Positions 28,960 to 39,383 of a stretch of DNA of 64,000 nt are shown one piece after another; position 1 is the stretch's first letter, and the number at the start of each line of letters is the position of its first letter. A program made the position numbers and the translations under genes. This stretch comes from Staphylococcus epidermidis. GTDB lineage: Bacteria; Bacillota; Bacilli; Staphylococcales; Staphylococcaceae. The notes under the pieces were generated by a model, which saw only the letters and a program-made list of their open reading frames with translations, was not told where the DNA came from and ran no database searches. Where the stretch lies: positions 2,170,001-2,234,000 of the forward strand of contig NZ_AP019721.1 in assembly GCF_006742205.1 (NCBI RefSeq), in the 5' to 3' direction.

Positions 28960-30264
28960 ATGACAAATAATCACTTTCTTAACATAGGTGTGTTACTGTA
29001 TGGGTGTGGTCATCATCAAGCGGCATGGCGTATGAAAGATTCTAATATTGAGGATATCGGCAACATATCTTATTATCAGCATTTAGCTCAAATAGCTGAG
29101 AAAGGCTTTTTGGATATCGTCTTTTTTGCAGACAATCAAGCCTTTAATGCGAGTGATAATACTACTATGCCCGCTTTTTGGTTTGATCCTATAATTAACT
29201 TATCAGCTATTGCACAAGTTACATCGCATATAGGATTAGTGCCAACAATATCGAGTACATTTTCAAATCCATTCACCGCTTCTCGTCAATTATTAAGTCT
29301 AGACTACTTATCTCATGGCCGTGTAGGTTGGAATTTGGTCACATCCATGACAGATATTGAAGCCCAAAATCACAGTCTTCAATACTTACCGGAAAGACAT
29401 GAGCGCTACAAAAAAGCAGATGAATTTGCATCGGTAATGAATAAGCTATTCACTTCTTGGTCAACTGCATCTTATGTACCAGATAAAAACAACAACAAAA
29501 TTATTGAGTCTAAAGATATTAAACCTTTTTATCATGAGGGGGACTATTTTCAAGTACGAGGACCACATACAACACCACAAAGTCCTCAAGGTAAACCAGT
29601 ATCTATGCAAGCCGGTGCGTCAAAAGAAGGTATTGCATTAGCAGCAAAATATGCTGATGCTGTTTACTCTGTTTCATGGGATATTAAGCAAGCACGTAGT
29701 TATAAAAAGAAATTGTCTGATGCTATATCTAAAACTCACCATCCAGATAGAAAAATTAAAATTTTCCCTGGTTTAGTAACGTATGTAGGTGAAACCCATG
29801 AAAAAGCATTATCAAAAAAAGCAGAACTTGATCAAAAGTTACCCATTGAAGATGCTTTAAAGCAACTCAGTTTTTTTGTTCAACAAGATTGTTCAGATTG
29901 GGAATTAGATGAACCAGTTCCTCCCTTACCTCCCGTTGAAAATTTCAAAGGTCCGATTGGTCGATATGAAACAGTTTTAGCAATTATAAAAGATAAACAA
30001 CCAACTGTAAGAGAATTATTAGGTTACCTAAGTGCCGGTGGTGGTCATCTTACTCTTATAGGTACACCTGAGGAGATAGTGGATGAGATGGAGCACTGGT
30101 TTAATGAAGGCGTTGCAGACGGCTTTAATCTGATGCCACCTTCATTACCCCATAGCCTTGAAGATTTTGTAAAATACATTATACCAGAACTACAACGTCG
30201 TTCTTTATTTAAAAATTCTTATAATCAACCTACACTACGTACATTATTAAATCTCAACTCATAA
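28960..30264 (+). CDS. LLM-class flavin-dependent monooxygenase (NtaA/SnaA/DszA type)
   Basis: A 434-aa bacterial-luciferase-like TIM-barrel. Family marks are GCGHHQAAWRM near residue 16, DIVFFADNQAF (about 50), TISSTFSNPFTASRQLLSLD (about 88-107), GRVGWNLVTSMTD (about 111-123) and VSMQAGASKEGIALAA (about 210). This subgroup oxidises organosulfur or N-containing ligands (nitrilotriacetate, dibenzothiophene sulfone, pristinamycin) with FMNH2 from a separate reductase. It follows the SDR by 61 nt with a GAGGTG ribosome site, in the same TPP-controlled transcript. The thiazole sulfur of thiamine is an attractive but unproven target. Confidence 0.87.
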   Translation: MTNNHFLNIGVLLYGCGHHQAAWRMKDSNIEDIGNISYYQHLAQIAEKGFLDIVFFADNQAFNASDNTTMPAFWFDPIINLSAIAQVTSHIGLVPTISSTFSNPFTASRQLLSLDYLSHGRVGWNLVTSMTDIEAQNHSLQYLPERHERYKKADEFASVMNKLFTSWSTASYVPDKNNNKIIESKDIKPFYHEGDYFQVRGPHTTPQSPQGKPVSMQAGASKEGIALAAKYADAVYSVSWDIKQARSYKKKLSDAISKTHHPDRKIKIFPGLVTYVGETHEKALSKKAELDQKLPIEDALKQLSFFVQQDCSDWELDEPVPPLPPVENFKGPIGRYETVLAIIKDKQPTVRELLGYLSAGGGHLTLIGTPEEIVDEMEHWFNEGVADGFNLMPPSLPHSLEDFVKYIIPELQRRSLFKNSYNQPTLRTLLNLNS

Positions 30265-30292
30265 AACCGATGATTTTTATGTATTATTAAAA

Positions 30293-30340
30293 GAAAAAGA
30301 CGTAGACGTGCGAATCAACTCACACATCTACGTCTTACTC
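30293..30340. terminator. bidirectional terminator between the LLM gene and the HAD gene
   Basis: AAGACGTAGA (30297-30306) pairs with TCTACGTCTT (30327-30336), flanked by A-rich and T-containing tracts. It separates converging genes. Confidence 0.75.
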
Positions 30341-30352
30341 AATTTAAAAATT

Positions 30353-31048
30353 TTATTTTCCGTATTGTTCTATAACTTGTTTAACATCTTTTGCACTGTT
30401 TATGATGACATCTGCGTCGTAGAGTTCCTCTTTTTTAGCCACGCCTGTTAGCACACCGATACCTAATCCTAAATTAGCATTAATCGCGGTTTTCATATCG
30501 TTGGCCGTATCTCCTACTATTGCTACCTGTCCCGGTTCAACATCAAAAGCATTAAATAGTGGATCTAACACTTTAGGATGTGGTTTTTCTTCTGCATGTG
30601 TTTCTGTAGAAATTACTAAATCAAAGAGATTTCTAGTTTGCGTTTCCTCCAGAAATTGATCGACTCCTTTTTTAGTATCACTTGTTACTATGCCTATGTG
30701 ATATCCTTCATTTCTAAGAGCTTGAATAGTTTCTTGTACACCATCAATCCAATTGTTTTCAGGCACTCTTGAATCAATGAGTTCCTGACTCGTATCCCTT
30801 GTCCAATCTGAAGTTTCTTTACCTGTTACACCATTAAAAGACTCTATAATTTCACCTAATGAACCTGATCCCATAACAGAATCTGGTTTAATTTTTTTAT
30901 CGATAATACCTAATTGGCGATGTGCCGCTTCCTTGTCATGTACTGGAAAGGTTTCTAAAAGTTGATCAACGAGACGTACGCCAATTTTTTCCCAACTACT
31001 GTCAAACTCAATCAATGTACCATCTTTATCAAATAATATCCATTCCAC
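30353..31048 (-). CDS. HAD-family phosphatase (phosphoglycolate phosphatase/PGP-like)
   Basis: A 231-aa HAD hydrolase with motif I ILFDKDGTLIEFDSSW (about residues 4-19; DxD as DKDGT), cap domain at about 20-110, VTSDTKKGVD (about 121) and VAIVGDTANDMKTAI (about 178-192). Translation probably starts at GTG 31048 with AGGAGAG 8 nt upstream; an open frame reaching 31174 lacks a ribosome site and codes for an unlikely hydrophobic leader. The substrate is unknown. No partner gene is evident, as 31049-31416 upstream is non-coding AT-rich DNA with nothing I recognise. Confidence 0.8.
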   Translation of the reverse strand: MEWILFDKDGTLIEFDSSWEKIGVRLVDQLLETFPVHDKEAAHRQLGIIDKKIKPDSVMGSGSLGEIIESFNGVTGKETSDWTRDTSQELIDSRVPENNWIDGVQETIQALRNEGYHIGIVTSDTKKGVDQFLEETQTRNLFDLVISTETHAEEKPHPKVLDPLFNAFDVEPGQVAIVGDTANDMKTAINANLGLGIGVLTGVAKKEELYDADVIINSAKDVKQVIEQYGK

Positions 31049-31416
31049 TTTTAATTCTCTCCTGAAAATGATTTTTATATTAATTATAGTTATATAAACT
31101 ATTGTATTATAGTTTGCATAACAATTATAGGAAATTGAATTTTGTTTAAGTATTAAAACTAAAATTGGATTCAAAATTAAAAACGCTATTTTTCTTTAGG
31201 TGCTTTTATTAATTAATATATTCTTTAAAAGACTCTATTCATAATACGTATTGTACATCACTAATCTAGAACTTACTAAAAATGAAATGACTTAACTATA
31301 CTTTGAAAATTTACAATACATGACTAGTTTAAGAGTTGCTTCACTATGATATAAATTTTTTAACTTATTATTTACCCATTGTTACAATTATCATAAATTA
31401 GAAAATTTAAATTCTT

Positions 31417-33111
31417 TTACTGAAAAAATTTGTTAAATAAATCTTTAACTAATCGTTCACTTGATTTACCATCTTTATATTTAAAATTTTTATTTAAAAA
31501 CGGCTTCACCTTTTCTAATTCAAAATCATTATTTTCTAAAGCTAAAATAAGCTCATCAAAAGTTTTCACTATTTTACCAGGAACAAAGGTTTCATAAGGT
31601 TCATAAAAATCTCTCGTGTAAATATAATCTTCCAAATCAAAAGCATAAAAAAGCATTGGTTTTTTAAAAACTGAAAATTCATAGATTAAAGAAGAATAAT
31701 CAGAGATTAAAATATCCGTAATGAACAATACATCATTTACTTCGCGGTAATTTGAAATATCTAAAAAATATTTACTATAAATTGCTGGGATATTTAATTT
31801 ATTTCTAACAAAAGGATGCATTTTAAACAGAACAGTAGCTTGATGTTCTTCACAATAACTAGCTAATCTTGCAAAATTAATTTTAAAGAAAGGATAGTGT
31901 GCTGTGCGATGTCCATTTCCTCTAAATGTAGGTGCAAAAAGAATGACTTTTTTATTTTTTATAATTGGTAATTTTGTTTCTAAACTTTGTTTAATGCGTG
32001 TTTTATAAGATTCATCGAACAAAACATCCGTACGTGGAACACCTGTTGGAATAACCCTATGTTCTTCAATTCCAAAAGCTTCAGCATAGTAAAGAATATC
32101 ATTATTTGACGAAACATAAGCTTTACTATAATTCCTATGTCCAATAGAGTCTATGAAAGGTCCTCCTTTTTTCCCAGTTCTACTAAATCCTACAGTCTTA
32201 AAAGCACCCACAGCATGCCATACTTGAACTATTTCTTGGTTTTCTCTAAATTGAAGTTTATATATCATCGGATGATAATCATCAACCAAGATATATTTAG
32301 ATTTTCCTAAAAAATATGGAAATTTTAATTTATCAATAAACGATCTCCTATTTGCTATATTAGGTTTAAAAATAGAATGAATGACAAGTTTTTTGTCCAA
32401 TTGTTGTTTAAGCATTTCTTCGTATATAAATTTAAAATTTCCTGACATATTTGCTCTAGAATCTGATGTAAACAAAACATGATTTTTATTATTCTTATAT
32501 ACTGTTTTGGAAATGTTAAATACCGACAAATATATTTTATCTCTCACATTGAAGCTAATTTTCCTCAAAGCTTTATGTAATATGTATGATAATTGCTTAA
32601 GTTTACTTATTTTCTTTATTTCAGATTTATATTGAACTTTAAAAATAAACTCATTAATTTCTTGGGATATTGCCGGAACAATGACGTAAGATTTAATCTC
32701 TTTGTTATTATATCTTTGGAAACTTTTACCATACTTTTTTAATAAATAACTTTTTTGTAACGATTGGGTCTCAAGTGAGTTGTAATCTCTTAACTCCTCT
32801 AAAGTCATCTGATTTTTTTTATCATTCAAAAATTTGGGGTTAATTTGGCAGACATATTCATCTTCTTGTCGGTTGATTAATATATAATTGCCTGTACCTA
32901 AAAAATTACCTTTTTCTAAAATAGCAATATTAAATCTTGCCTCAAAAGTTGACCCTTGAATATTAACATGATTGGCATTTAATAGTTTTGTTTCTGTTAG
33001 ATTTCTAAGAAGGAAATTTCTTGTAGGTTTTACTCCTTCAAAATGTCCTTTGACGAAGAGTTGGACACGTTCCCAATAAATGTCATCTATAAATATATTT
33101 TGCTTTGTCAT
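31417..33111 (-). CDS. tarL: teichoic acid poly(ribitol/glycerol-phosphate) polymerase, TarL-like
   Basis: A 564-aa CDP-glycerol/CDP-ribitol glycerophosphotransferase family enzyme. The N-terminal beta-rich domain (about 1-190) is typical of TarL/TarK. The catalytic domain has QVWHAVGAFKTVGFSRTGKK (about 280-299), ILFAPTFRGNGHRTAHYPFF (about 391-410) and ILISDYSSLIYEFSVFKKPM (about 471-490). It polymerises the wall teichoic acid main chain on the cytoplasmic membrane face. Position after tarI and tarJ argues for ribitol phosphate. It follows tarJ by 16 nt with a GGAAAC-type site. Sequence alone does not exclude glycerol phosphate. Confidence 0.83.
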   Translation of the reverse strand: MTKQNIFIDDIYWERVQLFVKGHFEGVKPTRNFLLRNLTETKLLNANHVNIQGSTFEARFNIAILEKGNFLGTGNYILINRQEDEYVCQINPKFLNDKKNQMTLEELRDYNSLETQSLQKSYLLKKYGKSFQRYNNKEIKSYVIVPAISQEINEFIFKVQYKSEIKKISKLKQLSYILHKALRKISFNVRDKIYLSVFNISKTVYKNNKNHVLFTSDSRANMSGNFKFIYEEMLKQQLDKKLVIHSIFKPNIANRRSFIDKLKFPYFLGKSKYILVDDYHPMIYKLQFRENQEIVQVWHAVGAFKTVGFSRTGKKGGPFIDSIGHRNYSKAYVSSNNDILYYAEAFGIEEHRVIPTGVPRTDVLFDESYKTRIKQSLETKLPIIKNKKVILFAPTFRGNGHRTAHYPFFKINFARLASYCEEHQATVLFKMHPFVRNKLNIPAIYSKYFLDISNYREVNDVLFITDILISDYSSLIYEFSVFKKPMLFYAFDLEDYIYTRDFYEPYETFVPGKIVKTFDELILALENNDFELEKVKPFLNKNFKYKDGKSSERLVKDLFNKFFQ

Positions 33112-33127
33112 AGTTGTTTCCTTTTCT

Positions 33128-34159
33128 TTAAATATTCCATTTTAAAACTGTTTTTCCCCATGCGTTAGAAATATCATATTCGAACGCTGTAATGAGATCT
33201 TCTATGGTATTTATTTCAAATTCTTTACCTTTAAGTAATGCTAATTGATTAAGAACTTCAGGATATTTACGATACAATTCAATAGTTTTTTCAAAATCCT
33301 TTAAACCACTTCTGCTACTACCAATTATAGTTAAACCTTTTTCTAAAACCATTCTTGTATTCACTTGTATAGGCAGTTCGCTCACTCCTAATAAAGCGAT
33401 ACTCCCTTCAGGATTAATAATATTAATAATTTGTTCAATAGCCTGCTGACTTCCTTTACCACCCACGCATTCAAATGCATGATCAATTTTGATATGTTGA
33501 GGAATATTGTCAATTTGAATAATTTCATCTACAAATGAAAAACGGCTTAATTTATATAATGTTTTTCCAAAAACTATTATTTTTGTAGTAGGATATAGTT
33601 TTTTTAGTAAAACTGCAGTGATATACCCTAAATTACCGTCTCCCCATATCCCCAATGATTCAAATTGTGGTATTGCTTTTGATTGAAAACGATCTATTGC
33701 ATGAACACTAACTGTAACTAATTCAGTATACGACGCTACACTCAAATCAATTTCTTGTGGTAAAGTGACTACTCTATCAGGTTTCATTACTATATAATCT
33801 TGCATAAAACCATCATAACCACTTGACTTAAAATGACTAGAAGTTAAATAATTTTCTGCAATAATATTATGCGATTTAGACGGTGTATTGGGAATCATAA
33901 CAACCTTAGTTCCATTTTTCAGTCGATGTTCAGAGTCGTATACAATTTCACCTACACTTTCATGAATCAATGACATAGGTAATTTCTTAGATAAAATTTT
34001 GCTATCTCTATTTCCACAATAATATCTCAAGTCGGCTGCACAAATTGACAAATATAAGGGTCGAACAATAACTTTGCTATTATGATTATGTAAATCAATA
34101 GTTTTAAATGTTGCTTCAAATTGTCGTGGACTTACTAATTGATATACTTGATTAATCAT
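33128..34159 (-). CDS. tarJ: ribulose-5-phosphate reductase TarJ
   Basis: A zinc-dependent medium-chain alcohol dehydrogenase-like protein of 343 aa. It has [19 protein letters not shown] (about residues 38-56, with the zinc Cys), [10 protein letters not shown] near 65, and the NADPH-binding region [20 protein letters not shown] (about 170-189). It reduces D-ribulose-5-phosphate to D-ribitol-5-phosphate, which TarI activates. The ATG at 34159 lies in ATGATTAA, overlapping the tarI stop, so the two are translationally coupled; the longer frame to 34192 is an artefact. Confidence 0.88.
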   Translation of the reverse strand: MINQVYQLVSPRQFEATFKTIDLHNHNSKVIVRPLYLSICAADLRYYCGNRDSKILSKKLPMSLIHESVGEIVYDSEHRLKNGTKVVMIPNTPSKSHNIIAENYLTSSHFKSSGYDGFMQDYIVMKPDRVVTLPQEIDLSVASYTELVTVSVHAIDRFQSKAIPQFESLGIWGDGNLGYITAVLLKKLYPTTKIIVFGKTLYKLSRFSFVDEIIQIDNIPQHIKIDHAFECVGGKGSQQAIEQIINIINPEGSIALLGVSELPIQVNTRMVLEKGLTIIGSSRSGLKDFEKTIELYRKYPEVLNQLALLKGKEFEINTIEDLITAFEYDISNAWGKTVLKWNI

Positions 34160-34868
34160 TATCAACAGCTCCAGTAATAATTGAATTCGCAACTTTTAAA
34201 TCATATGGTGTTGTTATTTTTATGTTAAATAACTCTCCTTTGACTAATTTTACTGGCTTACCCAATTCTACGAGTATTTTACACGCGTCAGTTAATATTT
34301 CCTTTTGAGATTGAGTTAACGATAAATAGCTATCCTTTAACTCTTTTATTTTAAAAGTTTGAGGCGTCTGTCCTTGATACATCTCACTTCTTATTGGAAT
34401 CCCAGAAATAAATTGTGCATCATTTGAAGAAATGATAGTATCAACAGCATTAACAACCGTATCTACTGCACCATATTGACTGGCATATTCCACATTCTCT
34501 CTAATAATTCGATTTGTTAGAAATGGCCTAACTGCATCATGGGTAACGATTATATCTTCATCATTTAATTTTTTATGTTGCTCAATGCTTTCTATAATAT
34601 TCATTATAGAGTGATTTCGGTCGTCTCCGCCTTGTATTACTTTTATTTTCTTATCGTCTAATTGATAATTGTTTAGCAAATCGAGCATATAATTGATCCA
34701 CTTTTGAGGCGTGGCAATGATGATTTCATCAAAGTCCTTATACATTAAAAATTTCTCTACTGTATGAATAATAATAGGTTTTCCTTGTAATGATAAAAAT
34801 TGTTTGGGTAATGGAACATTTCCCATTCTAGAACCAATACCACCTGCTAATATACCCGCATAAATCAT
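34152..34868 (-). CDS. tarI: ribitol-5-phosphate cytidylyltransferase TarI
   Basis: An IspD-like nucleotidyltransferase of 238 aa. The nucleotide-binding motif [20 protein letters not shown] is at about residues 5-24, with [14 protein letters not shown] at about 108 and [12 protein letters not shown] at about 167. It makes CDP-ribitol from CTP and ribitol-5-phosphate. The NVPLPKQF loop and tarJ-tarL context distinguish it from IspD. It is the first gene of tarI-tarJ-tarL and begins after GGAGAGATAAA. Confidence 0.9.
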   Translation of the reverse strand: MIYAGILAGGIGSRMGNVPLPKQFLSLQGKPIIIHTVEKFLMYKDFDEIIIATPQKWINYMLDLLNNYQLDDKKIKVIQGGDDRNHSIMNIIESIEQHKKLNDEDIIVTHDAVRPFLTNRIIRENVEYASQYGAVDTVVNAVDTIISSNDAQFISGIPIRSEMYQGQTPQTFKIKELKDSYLSLTQSQKEILTDACKILVELGKPVKLVKGELFNIKITTPYDLKVANSIITGAVDND

Positions 34869-35050
34869 TTTATCTCTCCTTATTCTTAGTTGTGTAAATA
34901 AAAAAAGACAGAAAAAACATACGTTAAAAAAGTTTCTCTGTCTAAATCTAATTAATTTATATTCATTTTATATCAATTGTATTTTACTACACACAACAAA
35001 AATATGAAATGAATAATTAATTAAAAAATATTTTTATATAAAAGGATTTT

Positions 35051-35084
35051 AAAAAGCAGATTGAAATTTAAAAATCAATCTGCC
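35051..35084 (-). terminator. intrinsic terminator after ilvE
   Basis: GCAGATTGA pairs with TCAATCTGC (35056-35064 with 35075-35083) and the minus strand continues with T5, 54 nt after the ilvE stop. Confidence 0.75.
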
Positions 35085-35137
35085 AAATAATAAATATACT
35101 ATAGATGATAGTTAACAAATAATTGAAAACTCTATTT

Positions 35138-36214
35138 TTAATACTTAGGAACTTCTACTCTCCATCCGTATTTATCTTCTAATTTGCCACTTTGAATACC
35201 AGTATATGTGTCATATAATTTTTGAGTGATTTTACCAGGTTCATTGTTATTAATAACAATTTCTCTATCTTCATAGCGAAGTGTACCTACAGGAGAGATA
35301 ACAGCTGCTGTACCTGAACCAAATACTTCTGTAAGTTCACCTTTATCATATGCGTTAAACAGCTCTTCTATAGAAACTCTTCTCTCTTCAACTTCATAAC
35401 CTAAATCTTCAGCTAATTGAATAATTGACTTTCTAGTGATACCAGGCAAGATACTACCGTTTAATGCTGGCGTAACTACTTTTCCATTTTCTACGAAGAA
35501 AATATTCATACTACCAACTTCTTCAACATATTTTTGTTCAACACCATCAAGCCACAATACTTGGTCATAACCTAATTTATTAGCGTTTGTTTGTGCGAGT
35601 AAGCTGGCAGCATAGTTACCTGCAACTTTAGCGAAACCTACACCTCCACGTACTGCACGTACATATTCATCTTCGACATAAATTTTAGTTGACTTTAATG
35701 TGTCACCACCATAATAAGCGCCTGACGGAGATAAAATAATTAGTAATTTATATTGATGTGAAGAACGTACACCCAAAACACCTTCAGTAGCAAATACAAA
35801 AGGACGAATATATAACGATTGACCTTCGCCTTCAGGTACCCAATCTCGTTCAACGTCGATAAGCTGCTTCAACCCTTCTAATAATGCTTCTTCATCAACT
35901 TCTGGCATTTCTAAACGTGCTAAAGAATTATTAATACGTTTGAAGTTTTGATCTGGGCGGAATAATACAACTTCTCCATTATGTTTATAGGCTTTAAGGC
36001 CTTCAAAAACTGCCTGACCATAATGTAACCCTTGCGCTGCTGGTGAAATTTCAAATGGTGCGTACGGCACAATCTTCATATCATGCCATCCTTGATCAGC
36101 GTCATAATCAACACTTAACATATAGTCTGTGAAATATTGTCCAAATCCTAAGTTTGCTGTATCAGGTTTTTCTTTTAAAGACTCTCTTTTTTCGAATTTT
36201 ACTTTTTCTGACAT
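35138..36214 (-). CDS. ilvE: branched-chain amino acid aminotransferase
   Basis: A fold-type IV PLP enzyme of 358 aa, standard for the staphylococcal enzyme. It has [21 protein letters not shown] (about residues 66-86 region), the PLP lysine in [15 protein letters not shown] (about 196-210), [10 protein letters not shown] (about 231) and the phosphate-binding [14 protein letters not shown] loop (about 255) with [13 protein letters not shown] (about 299). It transaminates leucine, isoleucine and valine with 2-oxoglutarate. It starts after GGAGGCAACAGTC. It is monocistronic, with no T-box in the 456-bp upstream region. Confidence 0.96.
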   Translation of the reverse strand: MSEKVKFEKRESLKEKPDTANLGFGQYFTDYMLSVDYDADQGWHDMKIVPYAPFEISPAAQGLHYGQAVFEGLKAYKHNGEVVLFRPDQNFKRINNSLARLEMPEVDEEALLEGLKQLIDVERDWVPEGEGQSLYIRPFVFATEGVLGVRSSHQYKLLIILSPSGAYYGGDTLKSTKIYVEDEYVRAVRGGVGFAKVAGNYAASLLAQTNANKLGYDQVLWLDGVEQKYVEEVGSMNIFFVENGKVVTPALNGSILPGITRKSIIQLAEDLGYEVEERRVSIEELFNAYDKGELTEVFGSGTAAVISPVGTLRYEDREIVINNNEPGKITQKLYDTYTGIQSGKLEDKYGWRVEVPKY

Positions 36215-36670
36215 GACTGTTGCCTCCTAATATAATTCCAATTAAATAGATACACTAAATTATATCAATCGTGATTCTACTATTCAATGAATTTTCTAAA
36301 TATTCAAAATAGATATTAATTTTATTATGTATACAGTATAAGTAAAACACTACCTTTATTAAGTTACAAGTTATGTTATTATCATCACCTATTTTTTCCG
36401 TAATTAAATTTGTGTTCTCATCGAAAATTAGCTTCTTTAAAAGTAGACTTGGAACTAAAATAGACTTTTCTTTACCCTATATATTATCATTCAATTTGAC
36501 CATATGAGCCAAAAAACATCTGTATGAGATGATATATAAATCAGACAATTTGTGTAATGTAGTTACGCGAAAAACTGCTTCTAACTTCACTTGTCATCCA
36601 ATTTTTTGATGCAGTATCTTTTATTAAAGTTTTAAAAGATAGCTATATACTTTAAAAAATCGGTATGGGC
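36215..36670. other. intergenic region upstream of ilvE, nothing assigned
   Basis: 456 bp of AT-rich DNA. There is no open frame with a ribosome site, no T-box or other known leader motif, and no clear terminator for the dehydrogenase gene. It must contain the ilvE promoter. Confidence 0.4.
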
Positions 36671-37627
36671 TCAGCATTCTTTTTGTTTTTTCTCAATTGC
36701 CTCTAACATCACTTTAGTCATAGTTGGTAAATCATATTTAGGATCAAATCCCCACTCTTCCTGAGCACAGCTCGTATCTATACTATCTGGCCAACTTAAT
36801 GCAATATCTTGACGCTCTAAATCAATGTCATAATCTAAGGTGAAATCTGGATAGTATACTTGTATAGCTTGTTTTAGCATTTCAGGTTCAATACTCATCG
36901 CACTTAAGTTATAGCCATTTCTTGTTTTTAATTTAACACTGTCTTCTTCCATTAATTTGATAATCGCATCAATAGCATCTTCCATGTACATCATATCCAT
37001 ATAAGTGTAACGATTAATATAACTTGTATAATGTCCTTTTCTAACTGCCTTAAAATACATATCAACTGCATAATCTGTTATGCCACCGCCAGGTTCTTTA
37101 ACATGTGAAATTAAACCAGGAAATCTAACGCTACGTGTATCTACTCCAAATTTGACATAATAATACTGACATAATAATTCCCCAGTTACTTTGTTTATAC
37201 CATACATAGTCGTTGGTTGTTGTATTGTTAATTGAGGTGTATTTACTTTAGGTGTCGAAATACCAAAAGCTCCTATTGAACTTGGCGTAAAATATTTTAA
37301 TTGATACCTTCTTGCTGCTTCGAGTGTATTTATAAGTCCCCCCATATTCAAATCCCAGGCAACTAGTGGTTTCTTTTCCGCTGTAGCAGAAAGCAGTGCA
37401 GCCATATGCATAAGTGTATCAGCATTGAAATATCTCACTGTTTCAAATAAACGATTTCTATCTGTAACATCTAAGATTTCAAAAGGACCGTTTTTAACTG
37501 GAGAGTGTGGTTCTGGCTTTCTTATATCAGTAGCTAATACATTTTCAGTTCCATATCTTTCTCTACACTTAATAACTAATTCAGTACCAATTTGACCAAG
37601 TGCTCCAGTGATTATTATTTTTTTCAT
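36671..37627 (-). CDS. SDR-type L-threonine 3-dehydrogenase-like protein
   Basis: A 318-aa extended SDR/NAD-dependent epimerase family protein. It has [11 protein letters not shown] (about residues 8-18), ATDIRKPEP (about 32), [13 protein letters not shown] (about 73-85), [10 protein letters not shown] (about 114-123) with catalytic Ser, and [18 protein letters not shown] (about 138-155; Y-x3-K). The GAFGIS and TMYGINK motifs match the SDR-type threonine dehydrogenases (Flavobacterium type), not UDP-glucose epimerases. It should oxidise L-threonine to 2-amino-3-ketobutyrate. It is monocistronic. The ATG at 37627 follows AAGGAG; 37628-37885 upstream is non-coding. Confidence 0.8.
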
Positions 37628-37885
37628 AAACTAATCTCCTTATATTTAAATATAAAACGCAACTTTTGTAGAATGAACAATCCTCTTACTTAAAAAATAT
37701 AATAATATGATGGTAATTTCTTTATAAAATATGTTCTTTATTTGTAAAGTCACGCGTACGTTAGTCTAACGTTTGTCTGAAGGCACAGTGACTGACGACT
37801 AAAAAGGTAGGTTTGCTCTTTGTTAGTAAAATACGATAAAATATATACTAAAAGTATTGAATTTTAAAGGGGATTTGTATTGTAG

Positions 37886-38095
37886 ATGAAACGAAGTTCA
37901 TACCTACGTCGTCAATCAAATTTAATTATATCTATGATTATTTTCGTTATTTTTTTAATTGTAGATATCAATGTACTTATTAATAAACATCAAGTTGTGC
38001 CTGTGCTATTATCAAGTATCAGTTTAATTATTTTTATCATGCTATTTGTAGTTGCATTGTTCAAATGTATAACTAATTATAAACATCAATCTTAG
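37886..38095 (+). CDS. small two-helix membrane protein, unknown function
   Basis: 69 aa. A basic start (MKRSSYLRRQSN) is followed by two hydrophobic segments (about 13-31 and 38-60) separated by NKHQ, so it probably inserts as a hairpin with both ends inside. AAAGGGG lies about 12 nt upstream of the ATG, rather far. It ends before a shared terminator at 38127-38165. I do not recognise it and propose no function. Confidence 0.5.
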   Translation: MKRSSYLRRQSNLIISMIIFVIFLIVDINVLINKHQVVPVLLSSISLIIFIMLFVVALFKCITNYKHQS

Positions 38096-38126
38096 TTAAA
38101 AGTAATTTCCCTATCGTCAGATAAAA

Positions 38127-38165
38127 AATAAATAGAGCAGTTACGGGTCTACCTGCTCTATTTTT
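38127..38165. terminator. bidirectional terminator
   Basis: AAATAGAGCAG (38130-38140) pairs with CTGCTCTATTT (38153-38163), flanked by A- and T-runs. It separates the small membrane protein gene from the converging ornithine cyclodeaminase-like gene. Confidence 0.85.
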
Positions 38166-38182
38166 CCTAACATTGATTTAAC

Positions 38183-39132
38183 CTAAGATTGTATTAATTT
38201 TTTATAAAAATATTGTGCCACAATGATATCTACAATTGCTAGACCGACCGATTTAAAGACTGTCACTTCTTCTTCAGTTTCGCGGCCAACTTTTTCACCA
38301 GAAATAATGTCGCCTAATTCACTATGTAGCATATTTTTAGTTAATATTCCTTCTGCTTGAGGAATTTTTAAATCACCTGTTTCTTCTAAAGCTGCTTCCA
38401 TAGATTCAACAACAATTTTATTAGCAACAAGCATTGTTTCTGAAGGTATTTCTTGCATATCTGGTTTAAAGGATCCGACTGCATTTAAATGCACGCCTGG
38501 ATGTAAAGAATGAGTATAAACGGGCTGATTTGCATTTGTTGCTGTAACTACAATATCTGCACTGTCTATCGCTTCATCTGCCGATCTAAATACACTCACT
38601 TTAATATTAAATCGATTTCGTATATTTTGAGCAAATTTTTCTGCTTTTTCGAACGTTCTACTTGCGATGTGAATTTTTCAATATCTCTAACAGCAAGTAT
38701 CGCTTCAATTAAACCTTCAGCTTGTACACCTGCCCCTATTACACTAAGTGTTTTAGCGTTTTCTTTTGCTAGATATTTAGTAGCTACACCTGAAATTGCA
38801 CCAGTTCTTACTTTAGTAAGAAAACCACCATCTAATATAGACAATGTTTCTCCTGTTTCATAGTCACTTAAAATAACTGATCCAGTAATAGTCGCTTTCC
38901 CTTTTTTTGAATTTTCAGGTGCAAATGAGACTGTTTTAAGTCCAACGATATTTAATTCATCTGATAATGCTGGCATCACTAAATAACGATTTTGCTCATT
39001 AAATGGCAAAACATATCTTAATGGCGTTATCGTCTTATTCTCTGAAAAAGCTTGCAAAGCTTTTTCTACTTCTAAAATGACTTCATTCATGTCTAATAAT
39101 TGAGCTTGTGTTTGCTCATCTATATATTTCAT
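38183..39132 (-). pseudogene. ornithine cyclodeaminase/mu-crystallin family gene, frameshifted
   Basis: The 5' part (39132 to about 38680) encodes MKYIDEQTQAQLLDMNEVIL... through SVIGAGVQAEGLIEAIL, the NAD-binding motif. At a run of five T (38674-38678) the frame breaks. Adding one base restores IHIASRTFEKAEKFAQNIR and joins DIEK to SVFRSADEAIDSADIVVTAT and the rest, ending at 38183. The restored protein would be about 317 aa, full length for the family. As read, it is split into 178 and 138 codons and is probably inactive. A single-base sequencing error in the homopolymer remains possible. Confidence 0.85.
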
Positions 39133-39383
39133 TATTATGAATCCCCCCCACGCGTTTAATGTATTATATAGGATTATTTAGATGGTTAAGTTTTTCACAA
39201 AGTTTAATATAACAAGATGTGTTAAATCGTAAGTCTCCATTAAAATTCTTTTGCTTAAATAAACTTAAAAGTCTAAGCTCCTATCTCAAATAATATTGAC
39301 TTTAAAAAGCTCTTTTCTTCTAATCATTTTAAAAATAAAAATCATATATTTGCTTTATCACAATATATTCTTAATAATCATGA

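Noticed and set aside
36215-36670. Search for a branched-chain T-box or leader peptide upstream of ilvE
   Set aside because: No TGGNACCGCG-like sequence, specifier loop or Leu/Ile/Val-rich short frame was found.
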